Below are positions 1-7,717 of a stretch of 64,000 nucleotides of DNA, in pieces. Positions within the stretch are counted from its first letter, which is position 1. Each line of letters opens with the position of its first letter. The DNA is taken from NCBI RefSeq assembly GCF_017308075.1, contig NZ_JAFKFX010000040.1, positions 62,001 to 126,000 on the forward strand. The letters are read 5' to 3'. The notes beneath the pieces were generated by a model. It was given only the letters and a program-made list of their open reading frames with translations. It made no database searches and had not been told where the DNA came from. This DNA comes from Allobosea sp. (GTDB taxonomy: Bacteria; Pseudomonadota; Alphaproteobacteria; Rhizobiales; Beijerinckiaceae). The translations under genes were made by a program, and so were the position numbers.

Positions 1-961
1 GGACATAGGAAGCGACATCGGCGATGGCGACGGTGACGACATAACCGCCGGGATTGTCGGAGTCCTCGTCCGGCGCGGCGTGGACCGCATCGTCATGGTC
101 CTTGGCGTCGGCCGGGTCGATGGTGATCAGCGGCAGGTCGCGCCAGTCCTCGCGACCGGCCAGCGTCGCCTTCGGCGCAGCCTCGGCCTCGGCGAGCGCT
201 GCCGGCGAGAATTCGTTGGGGATGCCATGGGCGTGGATCGCGATCAGCGACACGGCCCGTTCCGACTTCAGCGAGCCGAGCCGCTCGCGCACCCGCGCCT
301 CCGGCGGGCCGAAGCGACCCTCGCGCCGGAGCGAGACCGAAACGAGGTCGCCGTCCTGGGCGTCGCCGGTCTGGCCCTTCGGGATCAGCGCCTCGCGGCC
401 CTGCGCCTTCTTGTCGACAGGGATGAGCCGGCCGGAGCCGTCGGGCAGGGCGCGGAAGATGCCGAGCACCTGCGCCTTGCCTTTGCCCATGATCTTCAGG
501 ACGCGGCCGGACCAGGAAATGCCGGTCGTGCCACGCAGGCGCGAGAGCTTGAGCAGGACCTGGTCGCCGATGCCGGGCGCGGCGACCGCGGGGCCGGCTC
601 GGCGCGAGCGCGACGGGCGGCCGGTCTCGATCAGGATCTTCGGCGCCTCGCCCTGGTCGGTCTCGTTCCATTCGAGCGGCACCGCGACGAGGTCGCCCTC
701 GCGGTCACGGCTCTTGATCTCGCAGAGCAGCACGGCGGGCAGCGCGCTGTGCTTGCGCACCGGCGACCCATCCTCGGCCGCATCGACATGCGCTTCGTCC
801 TCGAGCTCGCGCAGCAGCCGCTTCAGCCAGATCTTGCCGCCGGCATCGAGGCCGAAGGCCTTGGCGATGTCGCGCCGGCCAGGCTCACGGCCGGCGGCCC
901 GCTCCTCCTCGATGAAGGCGAGGATGGCCTGGCGGGGAAGGTCAGGGGCTGGCGCTGGCAA
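1..961 (-). CDS. rnr: Ribonuclease R, 5' part (truncated by window edge)
   Basis: 3'-to-5' exoribonuclease of the RNB family that degrades structured RNA including rRNA and mRNA. The minus strand reads an N-terminal winged-helix-like segment (LPRQAILAFIEEE), a basic middle region with cold-shock-type strands, and then the start of the RNB catalytic domain with the motif TIDPADAKDHDDAVH, whose aspartates bind the catalytic metals; the window ends there. No ATG is available in frame: a stop lies 15 bases upstream of a TTG at 961-959, which has a GAGG about 8 bases before it, so TTG is the best start. The closest upstream ATG is in another frame and closes after ten codons, so a small frameshift at the extreme 5' end cannot be excluded. 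About 320 codons are present, roughly 40 percent of the usual length. Confidence 0.9.
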   Translation of the reverse strand, partial: MPAPAPDLPRQAILAFIEEERAAGREPGRRDIAKAFGLDAGGKIWLKRLLRELEDEAHVDAAEDGSPVRKHSALPAVLLCEIKSRDREGDLVAVPLEWNETDQGEAPKILIETGRPSRSRRAGPAVAAPGIGDQVLLKLSRLRGTTGISWSGRVLKIMGKGKAQVLGIFRALPDGSGRLIPVDKKAQGREALIPKGQTGDAQDGDLVSVSLRREGRFGPPEARVRERLGSLKSERAVSLIAIHAHGIPNEFSPAALAEAEAAPKATLAGREDWRDLPLITIDPADAKDHDDAVHAAPDEDSDNPGGYVVTVAIADVASYV

Positions 962-1059
962 GCGGCGGCCTCATCAGGATATGGCGCTGCAATAAATCAC
1001 GCCTCTCTCTGGCATGTCCTGCCGCGGCGCGCCAGAAGCGGCTGCGCAGGGCCGATCGC

Positions 1060-1095
1060 GCAAAAGAGAAGGGCCGCCCTTGCGGGCAGCCCTTC
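1060..1095 (-). terminator. Hairpin plus T-rich tail between leader ORF and rnr
   Basis: On the minus strand an 11-base-pair, once-interrupted stem (GAAGGGC and GCCC arms, loop GCAA) is followed by TCTCTTTTG. It looks like a factor-independent terminator or attenuator sitting after the small ORF at 1143-1220 and about 100 bases before rnr. A second stem, CCCGGTTACCGGG, lies just upstream at 1112-1124. Confidence 0.6.
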
Positions 1096-1142
1096 CATTG
1101 CCGAACCGCAGCCCCGGTAACCGGGCCTGACGTCGCGAAAAC

Positions 1143-1220
1143 TCAAACGGAACCGAACCCCTCATGGGACGAGTCCAGGCCATGCAGTCCCCGCGACAGC
1201 GGTTGATGACAATGAGACAC
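1143..1220 (-). CDS. Candidate 25-aa leader peptide with extended Shine-Dalgarno
   Basis: GTG-initiated frame of 25 codons ending in TGA; the peptide begins MSHCHQPLSRG and ends GFGSV. The case for translation is the upstream sequence AAAGGAGGTGATCC at the correct spacing, which is complementary to essentially the whole anti-Shine-Dalgarno tail of 16S rRNA (the plus strand reads CTGGATCACCTCCTTTC, as at a 16S 3' end). The frame is followed by two hairpins and then rnr on the same strand, so it may be a leader peptide or regulatory RNA. No family is recognised. A longer overlapping frame starts inside the Shine-Dalgarno and is less likely. Confidence 0.5.
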   Translation of the reverse strand: MSHCHQPLSRGLHGLDSSHEGFGSV

Positions 1221-1230
1221 TGGATCACCT

Positions 1231-1606
1231 CCTTTCAGTTGTTACCGACAAGGTGAGGCTAGGGTGATTCCAGCGCGCCCGTAAACGACAAAGATTCAGC
1301 GCCGATTTTGCTGTCCACTGCCGAATTCGACGGCGCTTTTGTTGCGCTGCACAGGCGCTGCCCAAATATTCACCGGCCGATCTGCCCGCGCCTTATGCAG
1401 ATGCGCTCGCATTGTCGCCCCGGGTCCACTGTTTCGGAGAAATCTGCCCGGAATGTCACCGGAACCGCGCAGTTTCCCGCATTTGCTGCGCTTGCGAACG
1501 CGGCCGGGGCGGTTGGCACGTCGCTTGCGATCCCCCTGTCGCCAGCCAGCAAGGCTGCGCCGTGCCCGGCAGGGGCGCGGTCAACAGAATATCGGGGGAC
1601 ATCTCG
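1231..1606. other. Intergenic region upstream of urtA
   Basis: Divergent region between the leader ORF/rnr transcript and urtA. It contains the sigma-54 promoter at 1513-1530. The sequence around 1345-1365 is rich in TGC and GCG steps and could hold an NtrC-type enhancer, but no clear dyad is visible. Short frames here lack credible coding features. Confidence 0.6.
1513..1530 (+). promoter_or_regulatory. Sigma-54 (-24/-12) promoter of urtA
   Basis: TTGGCACGTCGCTTGCGA matches the RpoN consensus TGGCACG-N4-TTGC, with GG and GC exactly ten bases apart (GG at 1515-1516, GC at 1527-1528). Transcription would begin near 1540, about 65 bases before the urtA ATG. This fits NtrC/RpoN control of urea uptake under nitrogen limitation. 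Confidence 0.8.
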
Positions 1607-2893
1607 ATGAAGCTCACACGTCGCGTTGTATTGGGTGCCGCCTTCCTCAGTGCCACGGCTCTCTCCACGGTGATTCCCGCAGCCGCACAGCAGGAGACCA
1701 TCAAGATCGGCATCCTGCACTCGCTCTCCGGCACGATGGCGATCTCGGAGACGACGTTGAAGGACGTCATGCTCATGCTCATCGAGGAGCAGAACAAGAA
1801 GGGCGGCGTGCTCGGCAAGAAGCTCGAGGCCGTCGTCGTCGATCCCGCCTCGAACTGGCCGCTCTTCGCCGAGAAGGCGCGCGAGCTGATCGTCAAGGAC
1901 AAGGTCGCGGCCGTGTTCGGCTGCTGGACCTCGGTCTCGCGCAAATCGGTGCTGCCGGTGTTCAAGGAGCTGAACTCGATCCTGTTCTACCCCGTGCAGT
2001 ACGAGGGCGAGGAGAGCGAACGCAACGTCTTCTACACCGGCGCCGCACCGAACCAGCAGGCGATCCCGGCCGTCGACTACCTCGCCAAGGAAGAGAAGGT
2101 TGAGCGCTGGGTGCTGGCCGGTACCGACTATGTCTACCCGCGCACCACCAACAAGATCCTGGAGGCCTACCTTCTCGCCAAGGGCGTGAAGAAGGAGGAC
2201 ATCCTGATCAACTACACGCCCTTCGGTCATTCCGACTGGCAGACCATCGTCTCAGACATCAAGAAGTTCGGCTCGGCCGGCAAGAAGACCGCCGTGGTCT
2301 CGACCATCAATGGCGACGCCAACGTGCCGTTCTACAAGGAGCTCGGCAATCAGGGCATCAAGGCGACCGACATCCCGGTCGTGGCCTTCTCTGTCGGCGA
2401 GGAGGAGCTCGCCGGCATCGACACCAAGCCGCTGGTCGGCCATCTCGCCGCCTGGAACTACTTCCAGTCGGTCAAGACGTCGGAGAACGAGGCCTTCATC
2501 AAGCAGTGGAAGGCCTTCAAGAAGAACGACAAGGCCGTCACCAACGACCCGATGGAAGCCCATGTCATCGGCTTCGCCATGTGGGTGAAGGCGGTCGAGA
2601 AGGCCGGCTCTATCGATCCGGACAAGGTGATCGACGCGCTGCCCGGCATCGAGGCGCCGAACCTGACCGGCGGCATCTCGAAGATGCTGCCGAACCACCA
2701 CATCACCAAACCGGTGCTGATCGGCGAGATCAAGGCCGACGGCCAGTTCGACGTGGTCTCGAAGACCGGGCTCGTCGCCGGCGACGCCTGGTCGAAGGAG
2801 CTCGACGGCTCGAAGGATCTGGTCGGCGACTGGGTCGAGAAGAAGTGCGGCAACTTCAACGTCAAGACCGGTAAATGCGGCGGCGGCGCGTGA
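1607..2893 (+). CDS. urtA: Urea ABC transporter substrate-binding protein UrtA
   Basis: Periplasmic type-1 binding protein that delivers urea (or short amides) to UrtBC. 428 aa. The ATG at 1607 was chosen because it begins a signal peptide (MKLTRRVVLGAAFLSATAL, cleavage near AAA-QQ) and has GGGGGA upstream; the frame is open further 5' but without signal-peptide character. The mature protein starts TIKIGILHSLSGTMAISE and carries the UrtA-typical segments GCWTSVSRKSVLPVF and LFYPVQYEG. First gene of urtABCDE, under the sigma-54 promoter at 1513. A hairpin at 2906-2941 and a repeat separate it from urtB, which may give urtA a higher transcript level than the membrane genes. Confidence 0.96.
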   Translation: MKLTRRVVLGAAFLSATALSTVIPAAAQQETIKIGILHSLSGTMAISETTLKDVMLMLIEEQNKKGGVLGKKLEAVVVDPASNWPLFAEKARELIVKDKVAAVFGCWTSVSRKSVLPVFKELNSILFYPVQYEGEESERNVFYTGAAPNQQAIPAVDYLAKEEKVERWVLAGTDYVYPRTTNKILEAYLLAKGVKKEDILINYTPFGHSDWQTIVSDIKKFGSAGKKTAVVSTINGDANVPFYKELGNQGIKATDIPVVAFSVGEEELAGIDTKPLVGHLAAWNYFQSVKTSENEAFIKQWKAFKKNDKAVTNDPMEAHVIGFAMWVKAVEKAGSIDPDKVIDALPGIEAPNLTGGISKMLPNHHITKPVLIGEIKADGQFDVVSKTGLVAGDAWSKELDGSKDLVGDWVEKKCGNFNVKTGKCGGGA

Positions 2894-2905
2894 GTTAACG
2901 AGGGG

Positions 2906-2941
2906 GAGGGGCGGCACGGTCGGAAAGCCCGGCCGCCCCTC
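2906..2941 (+). terminator. Stem-loop after urtA, possible partial terminator
   Basis: Perfect 10-base stem GAGGGGCGGC/GCCGCCCCTC 13 bases after the urtA stop, without a T run. It probably acts as an mRNA-stabilising or processing hairpin rather than a strict terminator, because urtBCDE follow on the same strand. Confidence 0.4.
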
Positions 2942-2996
2942 GCAAATCTACCGCTGCTCACAAGACGATCGACCGGAGGGACAAGCGCGGGTCTTC

Positions 2997-3154
2997 CCTT
3001 CTCCCCTTGCGGGAGAAGGTGGCGCGTAGCGCCGGATGAGGGGTCGCGCTGACCTTACCGATATTCGGGACCAAGCGCCGCCATGGCGATCGTCGCGCGA
3101 CCCCTCATCCGTCAGCGCTTCGCGCTGCCACCTTCTCCCGCAAGGGGAGAAGGT
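2997..3154. repeat. Family A palindromic repeat (inverted pair)
   Basis: Two inverted arms of about 55 bases: CCTTCTCCCCTTGCGGGAGA on the left and its complement on the right. Each arm carries its own small hairpin, and the arms are joined by a unique spacer. It fills most of the 310-base urtA-urtB gap, where no gene is visible. Further copies of the same arms lie at 7.5, 43.5, 47.0, 63.5 and 63.9 kb. Confidence 0.85.
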
Positions 3155-3203
3155 GATCCCGCGCCCTGCCGTCACGCTTGAGCATCCAGACAGAAGCGAG
3201 CCG

Positions 3204-4805
3204 ATGCCCTTTCTCATCCGCCTCCTGCGAGCCCTGACGTTAGCCCTGGCGCTTCTCGCCGCGCCGGCCGTCGCCTTCGGACAGACTGCAGAAGAAGCCT
3301 TCGCGCGCTTCAACGCCCACAGCTTCTCGGACACGGCGCGCGCCATCGACGGCCTCGTCCAGAGCGCGCATCCGAATGCGGGCGTCATCATCGAGGCGCT
3401 GGCCGATGGGCGCTTGCTCGCCGGCGGTGGCGTCGTCGCGGTGAAGACCAAGGATGGCGGCCTCCTCGACGCGCGTACCGGGCAGGCGCTTTCCGCCGAG
3501 CCGGCCGGTGTCAGCGCCGTCAGGCTGAACAACAATGTCCGGCGTGCGATCCAGGGCGCGCTCGGCAGTCTCGGCCTGATCAATCCCGACCCTGCCAAGC
3601 GTGTCGCTGCCGCCGAGGCGGTGTTCCGGGCGCGCGACGTCTCGGCACTGCCGGTGCTCGAAGCCGCGATCGCCAAGGAGACGAATGAGCGGGCCCGCCG
3701 CGCTCTGCGCGAGGCCCAGGCCGCGATCCTGATCGTCAAGACCGATGCGCCGCCTTTCGACCGGATCGCCGCCGTCGACGTGCTGCGCGAGCGCGGCGAC
3801 CAGGATGCGCTGGCGACGCTGCGGGCCCTGCCGGGCGATGCCTCGCCGGCGCTGAAGGAGGTGCAGGCCCGCGCCGTCTCCGAGATCGAGGGCAAGCTCG
3901 CTCTGTGGCAGGCCGGGCAGAACCTCTGGTACGGGCTCTCGCTCGGCTCGGTGCTGCTGCTCGCCGCGATCGGCCTTGCCATCACCTTCGGCGTGATGGG
4001 CGTGATCAACATGGCCCATGGCGAGATGGTGATGCTCGGCGCCTACACCACCTTCGTGGTGCAGGAGCTGATCCGCACCAATGCGCCCTATCTGTTCGAC
4101 TGGTCTCTGGCTTTCGCCTTGCCTGCCGCCTTCATCGTCGCTGGCACGGTCGGCATCGCGATCGAGCGCGGTGTGATCCGCTTCCTCTATGGAAGGCCGC
4201 TGGAGACCCTGCTCGCGACCTGGGGTATCAGCCTGATCCTGCAGCAGGCGGTGCGGACCGCCTTCGGGCCGACCAATCGCGAGGTCGGCGCGCCCAGCTT
4301 CATGTCGGGGGCCTTCGAACTCGGCGGCCTCGCCATCACCTGGAACCGGCTCTGGATCATCGTCTTCGCCGCGCTGGTCTTCCTCGCTTTGCTCGCCATC
4401 CTGAAACTGACGCCGATGGGCCTGCAGATGCGTGCCGTGACGCAGAACCGGCGCATGGCTGCGGCGATGGGCATCCGCACCGGGCGGATCGACGCGCTGA
4501 CCTTCGGGCTCGGCTCGGGCGTCGCCGGGCTTGCCGGCGTCGCGCTCTCGCAGATCGACAATGTCAGCCCCAACCTCGGCCAGAGCTACATCATCGACAG
4601 CTTCATGGTCGTGGTCTTCGGCGGGGTCGGCAATCTCTGGGGCACGCTGATCAGCGCCATGACGCTCGGCGTCGCCAACAAGCTCCTGGAGCCTTACGCA
4701 GGGGCCGTGCTCGGCAAGATCGCGCTGCTCGTCTTCATCATCCTGTTCATCCAGAAGCGCCCGCGCGGCCTGTTCGCGCTGAAGGGCAGGGCGGTGGAAG
4801 CATGA
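3204..4805 (+). CDS. urtB: Urea ABC transporter permease UrtB
   Basis: Inner-membrane permease of the LivH/BraD type, one half of the urea channel. 533 aa. ATG at 3204 opens a signal-like segment (LIRLLRALTLALALLAAPAV). It is followed by about 210 residues of soluble, helix-rich sequence with HEAT-like character (SALPVLEAAIAKETNERARR), which is usual for UrtB and absent from LivH. The membrane half begins near residue 240 (WYGLSLGSVLLLAAIGLAI) and holds the family motif GVMGVINMAHGEMVMLGAY. It overlaps urtC by four bases (ATGA), indicating translational coupling. Confidence 0.95.
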   Translation: MPFLIRLLRALTLALALLAAPAVAFGQTAEEAFARFNAHSFSDTARAIDGLVQSAHPNAGVIIEALADGRLLAGGGVVAVKTKDGGLLDARTGQALSAEPAGVSAVRLNNNVRRAIQGALGSLGLINPDPAKRVAAAEAVFRARDVSALPVLEAAIAKETNERARRALREAQAAILIVKTDAPPFDRIAAVDVLRERGDQDALATLRALPGDASPALKEVQARAVSEIEGKLALWQAGQNLWYGLSLGSVLLLAAIGLAITFGVMGVINMAHGEMVMLGAYTTFVVQELIRTNAPYLFDWSLAFALPAAFIVAGTVGIAIERGVIRFLYGRPLETLLATWGISLILQQAVRTAFGPTNREVGAPSFMSGAFELGGLAITWNRLWIIVFAALVFLALLAILKLTPMGLQMRAVTQNRRMAAAMGIRTGRIDALTFGLGSGVAGLAGVALSQIDNVSPNLGQSYIIDSFMVVVFGGVGNLWGTLISAMTLGVANKLLEPYAGAVLGKIALLVFIILFIQKRPRGLFALKGRAVEA

Positions 4806-5941
4806 TCAGCCGCTTCCTGCTCTCGAACATGGATACGCGAGGCTACGTCTTCCTTGCGCTCGTCGCCGCCATCGGCCTGCTCGTGCCGCTGGCGAACCTG
4901 CTGGTGCCGGCCGGCTCACCCTTCCATGTCTCGACCGCGACCATGTCGCTCTGGGGCAAGTATCTCTGCTACGCGCTGCTCGCGCTCTCGCTCGATCTGG
5001 TCTGGGGCTATTGCGGCATCCTCTCGCTCGGCCACGGCGCCTTCTTCGCGCTCGGCGGCTATGCGATGGGCATGTACCTGATGCGCCAGATCGGCTCGCG
5101 CGGCGTCTACGGCAACCCGGTGCTGCCCGATTTCATGGTCTTCCTGAACTGGCAGGAATTGCCCTGGTACTGGTGGGGCTTCTCTTCCTTTCCGTTCGCC
5201 ATGCTGATGGTGCTGGCCGTTCCCGGCCTGCTCGCCTTCGTCTTCGGCTGGTTCGCCTTCCGCTCCCGCGTCACCGGCGTCTATCTCTCGATCATCACCC
5301 AGGCGCTGACCTATGCGCTGCTGCTCGCCTTTTTCCGCAACGACATGGGTTTTGGCGGCAATAACGGGCTGACCGATTTCAAGGACATTCTCGGCTTCAG
5401 CGTCCAGGCCCAGACGACGCGCGCCGCGCTCTTTGCGATGACCTGCACGATGCTCGCCGCCGGCTTCCTGATCGCCCGCGGCATCGTCTCGTCGAAGCTC
5501 GGCAAGGTGGTGATCGCGATCCGCGACGCCGAGTCCCGCACGCGCTTCCTCGGTTACCGGGTCGATCGCTTCAAGCTCTTCGTCTTCACCGTCTCGGCCT
5601 GCATGGCCGGTGTCGCGGGCGCGCTCTACGTGCCGCAGGTCGGCATCATCAATCCCGGCGAGTTCGCCCCGGCCAACTCGATCGAGACCGTGATCTGGGT
5701 CGCGGTCGGCGGGCGCGGCACGCTGGTCGGCGCGGCGCTCGGCGCCGTCGTCGTCAACTGGGCGAAGACGATGTTCACCTCCGGCTTCATGGCGCCGTAC
5801 TGGCTGTTCGCGCTCGGCGCGCTCTTCGTCTTCGTCACCCTGTTCATGCCGAAGGGCATTCTGGGCACCGCTCAGGGCTGGTGGGAGAAGCGGCGCAGGC
5901 CCGAAAGCATGCCGGCGGCCGAGCCGGCTCCGGCGGAGTGA
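4802..5941 (+). CDS. urtC: Urea ABC transporter permease UrtC
   Basis: Second inner-membrane permease, LivM/BraE type. 379 aa, start ATG at 4802 overlapping the urtB stop. About ten hydrophobic segments. The typical motif LWGYCGILSLGHGAFFALG-like stretch (near residues 63-85) and the cytoplasmic EAA-like loop IAIRDAESRTRFLGY mark it as a branched-chain-type permease; tryptophan- and tyrosine-rich loops (LPWYWWGFSSFPF) are typical of UrtC. urtD begins 5 bases after its stop. Confidence 0.95.
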   Translation: MISRFLLSNMDTRGYVFLALVAAIGLLVPLANLLVPAGSPFHVSTATMSLWGKYLCYALLALSLDLVWGYCGILSLGHGAFFALGGYAMGMYLMRQIGSRGVYGNPVLPDFMVFLNWQELPWYWWGFSSFPFAMLMVLAVPGLLAFVFGWFAFRSRVTGVYLSIITQALTYALLLAFFRNDMGFGGNNGLTDFKDILGFSVQAQTTRAALFAMTCTMLAAGFLIARGIVSSKLGKVVIAIRDAESRTRFLGYRVDRFKLFVFTVSACMAGVAGALYVPQVGIINPGEFAPANSIETVIWVAVGGRGTLVGAALGAVVVNWAKTMFTSGFMAPYWLFALGALFVFVTLFMPKGILGTAQGWWEKRRRPESMPAAEPAPAE

Positions 5942-5946
5942 GATCG

Positions 5947-6711
5947 ATGAACGCTCCCACACCCGGCGCTCTCACCTCTTCCTTGCTCTATCTCGACGGC
6001 GTCAGCGTCTCCTTCGACGGCTTCAAGGCGATCCGCGGCCTGTCGCTGACCATCGCGCCCGGCGAGATGCGCGCCATCATCGGCCCGAACGGGGCCGGCA
6101 AGACGACGATGATGGACATCATCACCGGTAAGACCCGGCCCGACGAAGGCACGGTGATGTTCGGCGGCTCGGTCGACCTGACCCGCCTCGACGAGGCGGC
6201 GATCGCCAATCTCGGCATCGGCCGGAAATTCCAGAAACCGACCGTGTTCGACTTCCACACCATCGAGGACAACATCCTGCTGGCGCTGAAATCGCAGCGC
6301 ACCGTGCTGAAGACGCTGTTCTGGCAGACGGGAGCCGCCCAGCAGAAGCGGATCGATCAGATCCTCGGCATCGTCAAGCTCGCCGACAAGCGCGAGCGGC
6401 TCGCGGGCTCGCTCTCGCATGGCCAGAAGCAGTGGCTCGAGATCGGCATGCTGCTGGCGCAGGATCCAAAACTCCTGCTCGTCGACGAGCCGGCCGCCGG
6501 CATGACCGACGGCGAGACGGCGCAGACCGCGGAGCTGCTCAAGGAGATCGCCAGGGATCATTCGGTGATCGTGGTCGAGCACGACATGGGCTTCATCCGC
6601 GAGCTCGGCGTGAAGGTGACGGTGCTGCACGAGGGCTCGGTGCTGGCCGAGGGACCGCTCGACCAGGTCAGCGCCAATGAGCGCGTCGTCGAAGTCTATC
6701 TGGGGCGGTGA
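5947..6711 (+). CDS. urtD: Urea ABC transporter ATP-binding protein UrtD
   Basis: Cytoplasmic ATPase, LivG type, pairing with UrtE to power urea import. 254 aa. Walker A GPNGAGKTT, signature LSHGQKQWLEIGM (the HGQKQWLEI form is typical of UrtD, in place of the usual LSGGQ), Walker B LLLVDEPAAGM and the switch histidine in VVEHDMGF are all present. Start ATG at 5947, five bases after urtC; an upstream in-frame ATG lies inside urtC and is not needed. Confidence 0.95.
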   Translation: MNAPTPGALTSSLLYLDGVSVSFDGFKAIRGLSLTIAPGEMRAIIGPNGAGKTTMMDIITGKTRPDEGTVMFGGSVDLTRLDEAAIANLGIGRKFQKPTVFDFHTIEDNILLALKSQRTVLKTLFWQTGAAQQKRIDQILGIVKLADKRERLAGSLSHGQKQWLEIGMLLAQDPKLLLVDEPAAGMTDGETAQTAELLKEIARDHSVIVVEHDMGFIRELGVKVTVLHEGSVLAEGPLDQVSANERVVEVYLGR

Positions 6712-6713
6712 GC

Positions 6714-6763
6714 ATGATCCGGAAAAGTGGGCACCGGTTTTCCGATCAGATTATGCGACAGGA
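6714..6763. repeat. Family D palindromic repeat inside urt operon
   Basis: GATCCGGAAAAGTGGGCACC followed by GGTTTTCCGATC: a palindrome of about 32 bases within the 61-base urtD-urtE gap. This short element type is widely scattered in Hyphomicrobiales genomes (recalled, not searched). When read in the urtE frame it encodes EHDPEKWAPVFRSD, which can create false N-terminal extensions. Confidence 0.75.
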
Positions 6764-6772
6764 AAACGGCTG

Positions 6773-7468
6773 ATGCTGAGCGTCGAAGCCATCGATCTCC
6801 ATTACGGTGCCGCCCGGGCGCTGCGCCGCGTCTCGCTCACGGCCGAGATCGGCAAGGTGACCTGCGTGATGGGCCGCAACGGCGTCGGCAAGACCTCGCT
6901 GATGCGCGCCATCGTCGGCCAGCAGCCGATCTCCGGTGGCCATGTCCGGCTCGACGGCCAGGATATCTCGAGCCTGCGCAGCGAGGCGAGGGCACGCGCC
7001 GGCATCGCTTTCGTGCCGCAGGGCCGTGAGGTCTTCCCGCTCCTGACGGTGAAGGAGAACCTCGAAACCGGCTTTGCGCCCTTGCCTCGCAAGGAACGCT
7101 ACATCCCGAACGAGCTGTTCGACCTATTCCCCGTGCTGAAGTCGATGCTCGGCCGGCGCGGCGGAGACCTCTCGGGTGGCCAGCAGCAGCAGCTCGCGAT
7201 TGCGCGGGCGCTGGTCACCCGACCCAGGCTGCTGGTGCTGGACGAGCCGACCGAGGGCATCCAGCCCTCGATCATCAAGGATATCGGCCGTGCCATCGAT
7301 TATCTGCGGAGCAAAGGCGATATGGCGATCGTGCTGGTCGAGCAGTATTTCGACTTCGCCCGCGACCTTGCCGACACGATGTTCGTGATGGACCGCGGCG
7401 AGGTCGTGCTGGCCGGACCGATGGCGGAGCTGGATGGCGCGCAGGTTCAGCGGTTGATTCAGGTGTGA
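6773..7468 (+). CDS. urtE: Urea ABC transporter ATP-binding protein UrtE
   Basis: Second cytoplasmic ATPase, LivF type. 231 aa. Walker A GRNGVGKTS, signature LSGGQQQQLAIAR, Walker B LLVLDEPTEGIQPS and switch histidine region (the usual H is Q in LVEQYFDFA, as is common in LivF/UrtE). Start ATG at 6773 gives the usual first residues MLSVEAIDLHYG. The frame is open back to 6677, but that extension would translate the repeat at 6714-6763. Last gene of the urt operon. Confidence 0.95.
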   Translation: MLSVEAIDLHYGAARALRRVSLTAEIGKVTCVMGRNGVGKTSLMRAIVGQQPISGGHVRLDGQDISSLRSEARARAGIAFVPQGREVFPLLTVKENLETGFAPLPRKERYIPNELFDLFPVLKSMLGRRGGDLSGGQQQQLAIARALVTRPRLLVLDEPTEGIQPSIIKDIGRAIDYLRSKGDMAIVLVEQYFDFARDLADTMFVMDRGEVVLAGPMAELDGAQVQRLIQV

Positions 7469-7484
7469 GGCCGCGCCGCTTCTT

Positions 7485-7694
7485 CCTTCTCCCCTTGCCG
7501 GAGAAGGTGGCCCGAAGGGCCGGATGAGGGGTCGCGCAGGCCTCCCCGTCATGCTCGCCCTTGTGGCGAGCATCCAGGTCTTGGGCAGCACACGCGACCA
7601 GCGAAGACGTGGATGGTCGGGATAAGCCCGACCATGACGATGAAGCGTCGCGCGACCCCTCACCCTACCCCTCTCCCGCAAGGGGAGAGGGGGC
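7485..7694. repeat. Composite repeat: family B element nested in a family A pair
   Basis: Left A arm at about 7485-7535 and inverted right A arm at about 7646-7694 flank a complete B element at 7548-7638. The 249 bases between urtE and the Lrp gene hold nothing else visible, so the two convergent genes are separated entirely by this structure. Confidence 0.85.
7548..7638. repeat. Family B repeat (GTCAT...ATGAC), copy 1
   Basis: 91 bases from GTCATGCTCGCCCTTGTGGC to CCCGACCATGAC. The outer ends are inverted repeats; each half holds a small hairpin (GCTCGCC/GGCGAGC and GGTCGGG/CCCGACC) followed or preceded by ATCCA or CGTGGAT. Confidence 0.85.
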
Positions 7695-7717
7695 AGGTTG
7701 CGCTTGCTATCAGCCCC

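Noticed and set aside
974-1228. 84-aa minus-strand frame overlapping the rnr leader
   Set aside because: Its start lies inside the Shine-Dalgarno of the 25-codon ORF, it runs through two hairpins and overlaps the rnr start; composition is not protein-like.
1220-1236. Plus-strand sequence identical to a 16S rRNA 3' end
   Set aside because: Only about 17 bases match and nothing upstream resembles 16S rRNA, so it is not an rRNA fragment; it is better read as a minus-strand Shine-Dalgarno.
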